DNA from: an uncultured Candidatus Saccharibacteria bacterium
GTDB taxonomy: Bacteria > Patescibacteriota > Saccharimonadia > Saccharimonadales > Saccharimonadaceae
Length of the DNA: 34,516 bases
Assembly: GCA_946186455.1 (NCBI GenBank)
Contig: CAMHNK010000007.1
Coordinates: 1-34,516, forward strand
Direction of reading: 5' to 3'
A program made the position numbers and the translations under genes. Shown piece by piece: positions 1 to 8,196 of this stretch. The notes beneath the pieces are model-generated. The model saw nothing but the letters and a program-made list of their open reading frames with translations. It did not search any database and was not told the origin of the DNA. Position 1 is the stretch's first letter. Every line of letters begins with the position of its first letter.

Positions 1-314
1 TCCCGGATATCAGTTACATGCCGATGCCTGGAGATGAGGTTTTGCCACCTCCGCCCACGCCACCAATTAGTCTATCTGATTCTAGTAGTCCAGTCCTCCC
101 GCCGCCCCCATCCTCGGCCCCTACTAAGGTCACAGGAGCAAATATAGCACCCGACACCACGGACCTTCCGCTACCATCGTCCGGGCCTTCTTCCTCGTCG
201 ATGGATGAATCTAAAACAACACTTCCTAGTGGCCAGTCGTCCACCCAAAATCAAGCTTATCCTCCTCAGGCACCCGATCCAGGCGCGTTCAAGATCCCAG
301 GGATTCATAGCTAA
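1..314 (+). CDS. 3' end of a truncated CDS with Pro-rich disordered C-terminal tail, paralogous to the tail of the 627..2390 protein
   Basis: Open frame from nt 3 (PDISYMPMPGDEVLPPPPTPPI...DPGAFKIPGIHS*) matches the other tail (PDINYMPLPGDEVLPPPPTPPID...NPGAFQIPGM*). Confidence 0.75.
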   Translation, partial: PDISYMPMPGDEVLPPPPTPPISLSDSSSPVLPPPPSSAPTKVTGANIAPDTTDLPLPSSGPSSSSMDESKTTLPSGQSSTQNQAYPPQAPDPGAFKIPGIHS

Positions 315-330
315 ACTCTATAATTAGTCC

Positions 331-361
331 AAAATAACCTCATATCAAATGAGGTTATTTT
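331..361. terminator. Rho-independent terminator, possibly bidirectional
   Basis: Perfect 13-bp inverted repeat aaaataacctcat-atcaa-atgaggttatttt just after the stop at 314. Confidence 0.75.
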
Positions 362-409
362 GGCATGGATCGGGCAACAAAAAAGGGCCTAAAGCCGTCT
401 ATCAAATCG

Positions 410-526
410 TTTGTGAAACAAAAATGGCGGATCCGACGAGACTCGCACCGAAGGTCGAAGACCGAGATACGAGTTTCGCTTTTTGAAGTTTTTGTGAAAC
501 AAAAATGGCGGATCCGACGAGACTCG
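410..526. repeat. 36-bp direct repeat (410-445 and 491-526) containing the tRNA-Asp 3' end and downstream flank
   Basis: tttgtgaaacaaaaatggcggatccgacgagactcg occurs exactly twice with an 81-bp period; the second copy is the real tRNA 3' end. Confidence 0.85.
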
Positions 527-582
527 AACTCGCGACCTCTGCCGTGACAGGGCAGCGCTCTAACCAACTGAGCTACGATTCC
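506..582 (-). tRNA. tRNA-Asp(GTC), CCA encoded
   Basis: Reverse complement GGAATCGTAGCTCAGTTGGTTAGAGCGCTGCCCTGTCACGGCAG...CGGATCCGCCA; loop CTGTCAC; TATAAT upstream at about 595-600. Confidence 0.9.
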
Positions 583-626
583 ACTGTATTCGTAATTATA
601 GCGTACTTTTAATCAAATTGCAAGTT

Positions 627-2390
627 TTACATGCCTGGGATCTGGAAAGCACCCGGATTAGAGGCCTGGGCGCCGTAGATTTGGTCTTGCATGGCCGGTT
701 GTGGGCCAAGTTGAGCTGGAGCTGGAGCAGCATTCATATCAATTGGTGGAGTTGGTGGTGGTGGCAAGACTTCATCGCCTGGAAGTGGCATATAATTGAT
801 GTCTGGCACACCATTAATCTCTGGGGCAGTAGCAGCAGCTGGAGCGGCCGCAGTGGCTGGATTCGGGAAATCAGATGGGCTAGCAATAATCGTATTTGGA
901 TCAGAGAGTTCGGCTTGTGCTTCGGCGAGGGCATCTTCAAGCATTTGACCGTATTTATTAGTTCCCTCTCCCAATGTTTCTGGAGTGAAATCAGTTGGAA
1001 CGCCAATAACTTTTTCTGGTTTAACGGCTGCTTCGAAATTATTCGCAGCAGATTGTTCTTCAACGCTTTGCTCGTGCTCTGGGACACTAGAAGTGTTGGC
1101 AGCATATTCAGTACCAGTAGCAGTTGGCTCTTCGACTGGGGCCGGAGCGGCTTCGGTTTTGATTTCTGATGGTGTGGCTGGAGCTTCGGTGGCTGGAGCT
1201 TCGGCTGGAGCTGGGCCTTTGTCGAGATCGACTGGTTTGTTACTATCATCTGGAGTAACTTCGGCGGCAGCACCAGAAAGGCTGGCTTCGGCCGCTTTAA
1301 GGTCGTTTAGAAGTGTAGATTCTTTTTCATTAACAGATGCATCGATTTCGACAGATTCGTCGACGTCTTCTTCGTTGCCATGCTTTATATCAAGTTTAGT
1401 TTGGTCGCGGTCGGATTTTTCAAAGCCCACACCACCAAGGCCGAACAATTGGTTGTCGACATCAGAGGTGATGTTCTTGGAAACGAGTTGCTGATTGGCG
1501 CCGGAGTCGATGAGACGGGCGGACAATTTCATCGTGCGGGAAGTGGTAGAAGCGGTAGCAAAACGGTTGGTCGAGGCAACGATACCAGTAAGAAAGGCGG
1601 TAGCTTCTTCCTTTTGGAGGCCTTCCTTACCAAGCCCGTAAAGAAGCTCGGCGAGCATTTCGGAGACGGAGCTGGCAGTTTTGTCGCTCCATTCGATTTC
1701 ACCAAGTTTGCCTGGCTTACCGGTAGTGACATTAACAACCACGGCATCGTGCATAATGCGGCCGTGCTCGCGAAGTGCATCATCGAGGTCGACACCGTTC
1801 GCAACATCGAGCGCGATGACGAGGTCGACGTTGAAATCGCCATAAGAAAATTCGAGGTCGTCGGCAGTAATACGAGAACGGTATGGAGTAATGAAAATCT
1901 TGACGTAGTCACCATCGAGTTTATAACGAAGGTGATCGGCTTTCTCTTTGTTCAAAGCAATCACGAAATCTTGAAGAATATCAGCGGAAGTTTCGAAGGT
2001 TTCTTCTGGCTTTAAGAATTTCAAAACATTTGGAGTGCTGCCAGAGTAAATTGCAGTGACACGCTTGCCAATGCGGTCCAGATAGAGCGAAAGACCAATG
2101 GCGGCAGCAAGTTCATCAATGGATGGATCAGAAGATAACGCAACCAAAATGTTATGCGATTCGCCAATTTTAGAAGCTACAGCAGCGATAGTTTCAGAGT
2201 TGTCGACTGGGTCAGCCTTCTTCCCTTCTTCAGCTGGAGCATCAGTTGTCGCGGTGTCATCAGAAATAGCATCACTCGGGATGATTGGAGTCGGATTATC
2301 TGCTCCTGGATCGGTTACAGGAGTCGGCGAGTCAACTGGCTGTGTTTTTGTGTTATCCTGATCAGGCATTTTTACCTTTCTAATCATCAT
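627..2390 (-). CDS. DHH-family phosphoesterase-like protein with long disordered Ala/Pro/Glu-rich C-terminal tail
   Basis: ORF of 587 aa; the N-terminal half resembles DHH/NrnA-like folds (SHNILVALSSDPSIDELAAAIGLSLYLDRIGKRVTAIYSG). An alternative start at 2369 (MPDQDN) has an AAAGG ribosome-binding site. Confidence 0.65.
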   Translation of the reverse strand: MMIRKVKMPDQDNTKTQPVDSPTPVTDPGADNPTPIIPSDAISDDTATTDAPAEEGKKADPVDNSETIAAVASKIGESHNILVALSSDPSIDELAAAIGLSLYLDRIGKRVTAIYSGSTPNVLKFLKPEETFETSADILQDFVIALNKEKADHLRYKLDGDYVKIFITPYRSRITADDLEFSYGDFNVDLVIALDVANGVDLDDALREHGRIMHDAVVVNVTTGKPGKLGEIEWSDKTASSVSEMLAELLYGLGKEGLQKEEATAFLTGIVASTNRFATASTTSRTMKLSARLIDSGANQQLVSKNITSDVDNQLFGLGGVGFEKSDRDQTKLDIKHGNEEDVDESVEIDASVNEKESTLLNDLKAAEASLSGAAAEVTPDDSNKPVDLDKGPAPAEAPATEAPATPSEIKTEAAPAPVEEPTATGTEYAANTSSVPEHEQSVEEQSAANNFEAAVKPEKVIGVPTDFTPETLGEGTNKYGQMLEDALAEAQAELSDPNTIIASPSDFPNPATAAAPAAATAPEINGVPDINYMPLPGDEVLPPPPTPPIDMNAAPAPAQLGPQPAMQDQIYGAQASNPGAFQIPGM

Positions 2391-2517
2391 ATTACCATAA
2401 GCTCAACTTAAGTGCAAGCGTTTTAAGATTTTTGCCAAATTTTCTACTCTTTACTTTTAGAGAGAAAAGAGTTATAATGTGAAGAAGCAATTAATTTTTA
2501 ATCTATATAGGAAAAAA

Positions 2518-2772
2518 ATGCCGATTATTAAATCTGCCAAGAAGGCTGCTCGTCAAGCTGATAAGCGTACGAAGCATAATGTAGAAATCAAGAAGGATAT
2601 CAAAGCCGCGGTAAAGGCTTTTAAAGCCAAGCCAAGCGCTAAGACTCTTGCTGCTGCTCAATCTGAATATGATAAAGCCGTCAAGAAAGATCTTCTCAAG
2701 AAGAATACTGCTTCACGTCGCAAAGCCAACCTTCATGAGTTCGCTAAAAAAGCTGGTGTGAAATTAGCTTAA
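2518..2772 (+). CDS. rpsT: 30S ribosomal protein S20
   Basis: MPIIKSAKKAARQADKRTKHNVEIKKDIKAAVKAF...; TATAAT at 2473-2478, AGGA upstream of ATG 2518. The ORF-track start at 2479 is an in-frame GTG extension. Confidence 0.93.
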   Translation: MPIIKSAKKAARQADKRTKHNVEIKKDIKAAVKAFKAKPSAKTLAAAQSEYDKAVKKDLLKKNTASRRKANLHEFAKKAGVKLA

Positions 2773-3372
2773 AGACGAAAGCCTCAGCAAAAAAGATTCG
2801 ATAAGCAGCCAAGGTTCAACCTTGGCTGATTTCATATCTAGATCTAGTTTCGCGAGTTCTTTTAGAACTCGTTTTTCCTTTGTTCCCTGGTTAAAGCTAA
2901 AATCTTTAATGGCCTGCGAAGCGAGGAGGCCGAAAAACATGATTGGATCTTCGTCTTGTTTAATTTTACTAAGTTGGCTGATGGCTTTTTTGCCGTCTCG
3001 TTTGGCGGTTTTATAAATATCAAAAACGAGGCGGAAGTTCGGGTCTTCAGGGAGTTCGAACTTGGCGACTTCGACTTTATCTTTGAGTTCTTTGAAAGTG
3101 GTAGTGCGGGTGTCGAGTTTAGATTCGAGCAAGATGATGTTATGCGGAGTGTTTAGGTAATTTGTGAGTTGCTCGAAGGCGGGTTTATTCTGAGCGAGGT
3201 CACGAATTAAGATGTTTCTCGTGTCGGAGAGAAGCGAGGCGCCTAGGAATATGTTCGGAAGGTCAGTAAGGTCAAGGTTTTCGCCATCGACAACCTCGTA
3301 ATTCTCGCCGAGGAGGCTTTTAATCTTAGCATTGGCTTTCACGCGGTCGTCGCCGTAGAAGATTCTAATCAT
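2764..3372 (-). CDS. holA: DNA polymerase III delta subunit
   Basis: MIRIFYGDDRVKANAKIKSLLG...GASLLSDTRNILIRDL...; HolA-like layout. Confidence 0.75.
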   Translation of the reverse strand: MIRIFYGDDRVKANAKIKSLLGENYEVVDGENLDLTDLPNIFLGASLLSDTRNILIRDLAQNKPAFEQLTNYLNTPHNIILLESKLDTRTTTFKELKDKVEVAKFELPEDPNFRLVFDIYKTAKRDGKKAISQLSKIKQDEDPIMFFGLLASQAIKDFSFNQGTKEKRVLKELAKLDLDMKSAKVEPWLLIESFLLRLSSLS

Positions 3373-4213
3373 CTTTCCTCCTCTGGCAGTTTGGACAAAT
3401 GTGGGTGCCACGACCGGCGACACGAATTTTCTCGATCTTGGTGCCGCAAACTAGGCATGGTTTACCAGTGCGGTTAAAGATTTGAGCGAATTTATCAAGG
3501 TAGTCACCTTTGGTGCCGTCGGCTTTGACGTAGTCCTTCATGGTGGAGCCCCCAGAGGCAATGGCGGTATCCATGGCTTTTGCGGCCATACTAAGCAGGG
3601 TTGAGGCTTCTTTTTTCGTGAGGGCGCCGGCTTTCGTGGCGGGATGAATCTTAGACATAAAGAGACTCTCGTCGGCATAGATGTTACCGAGGCCGCAGAT
3701 GATAGTTTGATCTAGTATAACGGCTTTAATCGGAGAGTTTTTGTGCTTCTGTAATTTTTCGTAGAATTCATCGCTAGGCATTTGCCAAGGTTCTTTAGCG
3801 AGTTTTTTGATGAAAGCGTCCTGCTCAACCTGATTAGTGTCGATAGCTTTTATGAAGCCGAATTTGCGCTGGTCGTTAAAGAAGAGCGGCTCATAGTCGA
3901 ATTCAAGGACGACGCGGGTCTGTTTGTTTGGGAGCTCGTCGATGAAATTATCGCTCGGATGGCCGGCGGCGAAGCGTTCTTTACCATCGTAAATCAGTTG
4001 GCCGGTCATACGAAGATGAATCATCAAGGATTTACCGTTATCGAGGTCGATGATGAGAGCCTTACCGAAGCGGCGAATGGCTTTTACGGTGCCGGTAACG
4101 GGGGTACCAACAAAAGATTTAGCACACAAAATCGTGGTCTTCGTAAGCTTCTTCTTAATGATAAACTTACTTAGACCACGTTTAATTGTCTCAACCTCGG
4201 GTAGCTCTGGCAT
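3365..4213 (-). CDS. mutM: Formamidopyrimidine-DNA glycosylase
   Basis: MPELPEVETIKRGL N-terminus, C-terminal zinc finger CLVCGTKIEKI...CPNCQ. Confidence 0.97.
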   Translation of the reverse strand: MPELPEVETIKRGLSKFIIKKKLTKTTILCAKSFVGTPVTGTVKAIRRFGKALIIDLDNGKSLMIHLRMTGQLIYDGKERFAAGHPSDNFIDELPNKQTRVVLEFDYEPLFFNDQRKFGFIKAIDTNQVEQDAFIKKLAKEPWQMPSDEFYEKLQKHKNSPIKAVILDQTIICGLGNIYADESLFMSKIHPATKAGALTKKEASTLLSMAAKAMDTAIASGGSTMKDYVKADGTKGDYLDKFAQIFNRTGKPCLVCGTKIEKIRVAGRGTHICPNCQRRKDD

Positions 4214-4232
4214 ACCCGTATTATATCACACC

Positions 4233-4670
4233 TCAGTGAGCGTAGGCGATGTTCTGCTCCATCGCTTGAGTTTCGAGAGCGGCAAGGCGCTCGGCATCAT
4301 CGATGGCGGAGTTTACAGAGTGCTTAACACGTGCACGTTCTTCGGCTTTTTTAGCATCGTTCCAGCGATCAAGCGTACCGACGAGATAGCCGGTGATGCG
4401 GCGAAGGCGTTCAAATTTGCCTTCATCGAAGTATTCGGCGTACTCTTCGAAATACTCTTTAGCAGCTGCTTCGCCCTTTTTCTCGGCGATGAGTCTCATG
4501 CCAACTTCAACAAGGCAGGAGACGTGCATGGTTTCATATTGTTCGAAATCTTCGAGTGCAGCAGCGACTTCTTTTTCGCTGACTTTGGCATACCTTTCGA
4601 GCGATTTCACGAAACGCTTGATGTCGAAAGTGCAGGCATCATTCGGATTTCGGTAAATGATTTTCTTCAT
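4233..4670 (-). CDS. Small standalone protein resembling the C-terminal glycyl-radical region of class III ribonucleotide reductase (NrdD)
   Basis: 145 aa containing LRRITGYLVGTLDRWNDAKKAEERARVKH, matching the NrdD C-terminal glycyl-radical motif R-x-x-G-Y...K-x-E-x-x-x-R-V-K-H; no large catalytic domain attached. Confidence 0.65.
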   Translation of the reverse strand: MKKIIYRNPNDACTFDIKRFVKSLERYAKVSEKEVAAALEDFEQYETMHVSCLVEVGMRLIAEKKGEAAAKEYFEEYAEYFDEGKFERLRRITGYLVGTLDRWNDAKKAEERARVKHSVNSAIDDAERLAALETQAMEQNIAYAH

Positions 4671-4725
4671 GGTTTTCTTTCTGTCATTTAGACTTTTAAT
4701 TTATTATAAGCATTACCTGAAATCC

Positions 4726-4754
4726 ATTATATACACTATATATGGTGGTGTCAA
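4726..4754 (-). promoter_or_regulatory. Consensus sigma70-type promoter (TTGACA-N17-TATAAT) with embedded NrdR box
   Basis: Minus strand TTGACA CCACCATATATAGTGTA TATAAT; the spacer contains ccaCcATATATaGTGT (NrdR consensus acaCwAtATaTwGtgt, 14/16). Confidence 0.8.
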
Positions 4755-4790
4755 GGGCTTTTTAACACTAAATGTGGAGTTTTTCCACAA

Positions 4791-7157
4791 TTAGAGTTCG
4801 CCCCAATTTTTCCCAATAGTGACTTCTACGGCTAGTTTAATTGCGAGTTCTGGCGCGACAGATTCCATTTCTTTTTGAAGGATTTTAGCGACATTTTCGG
4901 CTTCGTTTTCGTCGCATTCGACGATGAGTGAGTCGTGGACTTGCATGACGAGTTCGGCGGTTTCTGGCAAGGCTTTATCGACATTAATCATGGCCCGTTT
5001 CATGAGATCGGCTTCGGTGCCCTGGATTGGCATGTTGGCGGCAGCGCGCTCAGCGGCTTGGCGGATCACCCAGTTGCTGGATTTTACATCTGGAGTTGGG
5101 CGACGGCGACCGTAGAAGGTTTCAACATAGCCAGCCTCTCTCGCCTGAGTCAGGATGGCTTCGAGTTTTTGCTTAATTGGAGCACGGAGTTTGAAATAAT
5201 CGTCGATGAATTGCTTGGCTTCGCCGATTGGCATGCCGGTAGCATCGGAAAGACCCTTGACGCTCATACCATAGATAATACCGAAATTGATAACCTTAGC
5301 GGCACGGCGTTGATTCTTGGTAACCTCATCAAATGGCACATGGAAGGCCTCAGAAGCGGTCTTAGTATGGATATCGATGCCGGAGTTAAAGTCGTCAATT
5401 AGTTTAGTGTCGCCAGAGAGAATGGCGGCAAGACGAAGCTCGAACTGAGAGTAATCGGCAGAGACAAGGACTTTACCCGCTGGTGCGACAAAGCCGGTAC
5501 GGATGCGCTTCCCTTCTTCGGTACGAACTGGGATGTTTTGGAGATTCGGATTTAAGCTGGAGAGACGCCCGGTGGCGGTCACATTTTGAGTAAAGGTCGT
5601 GTGGATACGGTCGTTTTTGTCAGCGAGCTCCGGAATCGGAATGATGTAGGTCGAAAGGAGTTTGGCGGCCTCGCGATACTCGGTGATTTTAGCGATGACT
5701 GGATGGAGATCTTTTAGTTTTTCGAGTTCTTTAGCACCGGTGGAGTAGCCACGCGAAGTCTTTTTAATACCCTTGGTCGGAAGCTGGAGAAAGTCAAAGA
5801 GGACCTCGGAGAGCTGAATCGGTGAATTGACATTAAATTCTTTGCCAGCGAGTGAATAGACTTCTTGTTCAAGCTTCCTCACCTCGGCTTCGTACTCGGT
5901 TTTTAGACTATCGAAGTAGGCGCGGTCGATGAGCATGCCCTTATCTTCCATCTTGTAGAGGACTGGGATGAGTGGCAAATCGAGCTCAGTTAAAACGTTA
6001 TATAGTTTCGGCGTCTTTTTGAAGAATTCAAGCTGAGTTTGGTATTCAGCGACAAGATTAGGATTTCGCTCTTCTTCCTCCGGACGAGCGAGTGGATTAA
6101 TGAGGAAGGCCGCTTGGGATAAATCCCAGAATTTCTCGCCACTTAGAATTCTCTTGGCAGTATCTTTTGACTGATGCATTTCACCTTTGATATCGTAACT
6201 TAGGAACGGAAGGTCCTTTGGAACTTCGACTGGTTTAGCTGGGGATTCCGGGAAAACTGGGGCGACTTTTGGCGCTTCTGGAGTTGGTGCAGATGGATGT
6301 TCCTTTTCAATTTTGCGAATCAGAGAATTAAATTGAAGTTTCTTGAGGCCGGCAACGACTTTTTCTTTGCTAAAGACAAAATCGTCGATATCTTCTAGTT
6401 TAACAGGGGCATCAAACATGATTTTGGCGAGTTTTTTAGACATGTAGGCGGAGTCACGCCCGGCGCTTAACTTTTCTTTTAAAGAGCCAGAAATCTTATC
6501 CAAATTCTCGTAAACACCATCGAGCGAGCCGTAGTCGTTTAGGAGTTTCACAGCGGTTTTTTCGCCGATACCAGGGACACCTGGGATGTTGTCAGAGGAA
6601 TCGCCTTTAAGAGATTTAAGATCTAAGAATTGAGATTTCTTGATGCCATATTTCTCTTCGACTTCTTTCACATTAATCTGTTCGATGTTCGAAAAGCCTT
6701 TCAAGATGCGCCACATGTGGGTATTTTCGTCGACAATTTGGAGCATATCGAGGTCGGAAGAAATGATGTAGGTTTCCCAATCGCCAGCGTTGTCGGCATG
6801 GAGACTAAGAGTACCGATGATATCATCGGCTTCGTAATCGTCGATTTCGACAAAGTTCCAGCCAAGGTTTAGGATTAATTCTTTTAAATAAGGGATTTGA
6901 GCATAAAAATCGTCGCCCGGTTTGACGCGACCGGCTTTGTAATCTGGATAGATAGCGCGACGCTTCGAGACGGAGGTCTTGGAATCCCAAGCCACGACGA
7001 CTTTGTCTGGGTGAAGCTTTTTAACAATTTCCATGGCGATGGCGGCAAAACCATAAATGCCACCGGTTGGCGTACCGTCGGAAAGGCTGAGGGCGCCCAT
7101 TGCGAAATAACCTCGATAGAAAACCGACTTTCCATCGATTAAAACTAGTCTTTTCAT
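4791..7157 (-). CDS. polA: DNA polymerase I (5' nuclease + polymerase; 3'-5' exonuclease region degenerate)
   Basis: 5' nuclease N-terminus; Pol A motifs SADYSQFELRLAA, RRAAKVINFGIIYGMS, MQVHDSLIVE. Confidence 0.97.
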   Translation of the reverse strand: MKRLVLIDGKSVFYRGYFAMGALSLSDGTPTGGIYGFAAIAMEIVKKLHPDKVVVAWDSKTSVSKRRAIYPDYKAGRVKPGDDFYAQIPYLKELILNLGWNFVEIDDYEADDIIGTLSLHADNAGDWETYIISSDLDMLQIVDENTHMWRILKGFSNIEQINVKEVEEKYGIKKSQFLDLKSLKGDSSDNIPGVPGIGEKTAVKLLNDYGSLDGVYENLDKISGSLKEKLSAGRDSAYMSKKLAKIMFDAPVKLEDIDDFVFSKEKVVAGLKKLQFNSLIRKIEKEHPSAPTPEAPKVAPVFPESPAKPVEVPKDLPFLSYDIKGEMHQSKDTAKRILSGEKFWDLSQAAFLINPLARPEEEERNPNLVAEYQTQLEFFKKTPKLYNVLTELDLPLIPVLYKMEDKGMLIDRAYFDSLKTEYEAEVRKLEQEVYSLAGKEFNVNSPIQLSEVLFDFLQLPTKGIKKTSRGYSTGAKELEKLKDLHPVIAKITEYREAAKLLSTYIIPIPELADKNDRIHTTFTQNVTATGRLSSLNPNLQNIPVRTEEGKRIRTGFVAPAGKVLVSADYSQFELRLAAILSGDTKLIDDFNSGIDIHTKTASEAFHVPFDEVTKNQRRAAKVINFGIIYGMSVKGLSDATGMPIGEAKQFIDDYFKLRAPIKQKLEAILTQAREAGYVETFYGRRRPTPDVKSSNWVIRQAAERAAANMPIQGTEADLMKRAMINVDKALPETAELVMQVHDSLIVECDENEAENVAKILQKEMESVAPELAIKLAVEVTIGKNWGEL

Positions 7158-7159
7158 AG

Positions 7160-7603
7160 TTATAATCCTATATACTCGCGGCCAACCCTACGCGAAATTA
7201 ATCTTTTTATCACGGCGAGAACCTTTGGACGCTGGTAGCATGCCCCAAGTTCGCAGATTTCCGTCGTGTCGTTTTCGTTGTACTCCAGAGTTGAAGTAGA
7301 AATATTATCATAGATTAAGAGAGTTCGGTTAACTTCGTCATTATTAAAGCTTTCATCTTCGACAATAATGTGATCTTTATAGACATAATAGGTGGAACGG
7401 ATGCTACTTTTCTCGGCATAGTTGTCTGTCACGGAAAAACGGTAGCCTTCTGGAACTGCGGCTGAGATGTCACCACTTATCATTGTATTAAAGAAAAAAG
7501 AAAACAGGATAATTAAAGAAACAGCAGCGATGCCCCAAAATGAATAGCGGAGCCAGTTCCCTTTTTTATAGGCTACATTTGATAGTTTTTCGATATCGCT
7601 CAA
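7160..7603 (-). CDS. Single-pass membrane protein of unknown function
   Basis: 147 aa with an N-terminal TM segment (YSFWGIAAVSLIILFSFFF); TTG start overlapping the TGA of the upstream kinase. Confidence 0.65.
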   Translation of the reverse strand: MSDIEKLSNVAYKKGNWLRYSFWGIAAVSLIILFSFFFNTMISGDISAAVPEGYRFSVTDNYAEKSSIRSTYYVYKDHIIVEDESFNNDEVNRTLLIYDNISTSTLEYNENDTTEICELGACYQRPKVLAVIKRLISRRVGREYIGL

Positions 7604-8166
7604 AACTCAATCTCCTTTAAGATTTCGTCTATACGTTTTTCGACATCTTCGACGGAACCATTGTTCAAAATATAATAGTCAGCAGCGGCAATTGGGCCGC
7701 CTTTTTCGAGATTTTCGATTTCGGAACGATCGCGCTCGCGAATGGCGGCAGTATCAAAGGAACGATTTGGACGAACTGCGACACGCTTGTAGCGAATTTT
7801 TTTGTCAACAACAATGGCGATAAAAGTGAGGCATTGTGGGAATTCATGCTTCAAAGTCTTGTATTCGGTCCAGGAGTAGACGCCATCTAAGACGATACGC
7901 TTTTGTCCGGCAGCGATTAAATCTTTGGTCTCGGCAATCACTTGGCGCACAACCCAGTCTTTGCCTTCGGTCTCGCGGATCATTTCGCGGAAATTTTTCT
8001 CAGATTCACCATCTTCAGTGCGCTCAATGCCACGTTTTTCCATTTCTTTATAAATCATGCCACCAAAATAGACTTTTGGATAACCTTTTCCGGTCAGATA
8101 ATCAACAGCGACGGACTTCCCACTGCCACTCATGCCCACAATAGCAAGAATTTTCACATTTTCCAT
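7600..8166 (-). CDS. P-loop kinase, dephospho-CoA kinase/NMP-kinase-like
   Basis: Walker A GMSGSGKS; DGVYSWTEYKTLKHEFP; TATACT-N6-ATG upstream. Confidence 0.75.
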   Translation of the reverse strand: MENVKILAIVGMSGSGKSVAVDYLTGKGYPKVYFGGMIYKEMEKRGIERTEDGESEKNFREMIRETEGKDWVVRQVIAETKDLIAAGQKRIVLDGVYSWTEYKTLKHEFPQCLTFIAIVVDKKIRYKRVAVRPNRSFDTAAIRERDRSEIENLEKGGPIAAADYYILNNGSVEDVEKRIDEILKEIEF

Positions 8167-8196
8167 ATCTAAAGTATAACATGATATAATATATAT

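Noticed and set aside
355-567. 70-aa ORF overlapping tRNA-Asp (and 365..547 +)
   Set aside because: Explained by the tRNA and its duplicated 3' end; repeats in the peptide mirror the DNA repeat.
618-1169. 183-aa Trp-rich plus-strand ORF (also 734..1273 - and 985..1494 +)
   Set aside because: Antisense or out-of-frame to the DHH-like gene; composition (Trp/Ser or Gln/Leu runs) is a by-product of the Ala/Pro-rich codons of the real gene.
1170-1215. Repeated gctggagcttcgg units as a tandem repeat element
   Set aside because: In-frame low-complexity coding for an Ala/Pro/Glu linker in the DHH-like protein, not an independent repeat.
1380-2015. 211-aa plus-strand ORF
   Set aside because: Antisense shadow ORF of the DHH-like coding region.
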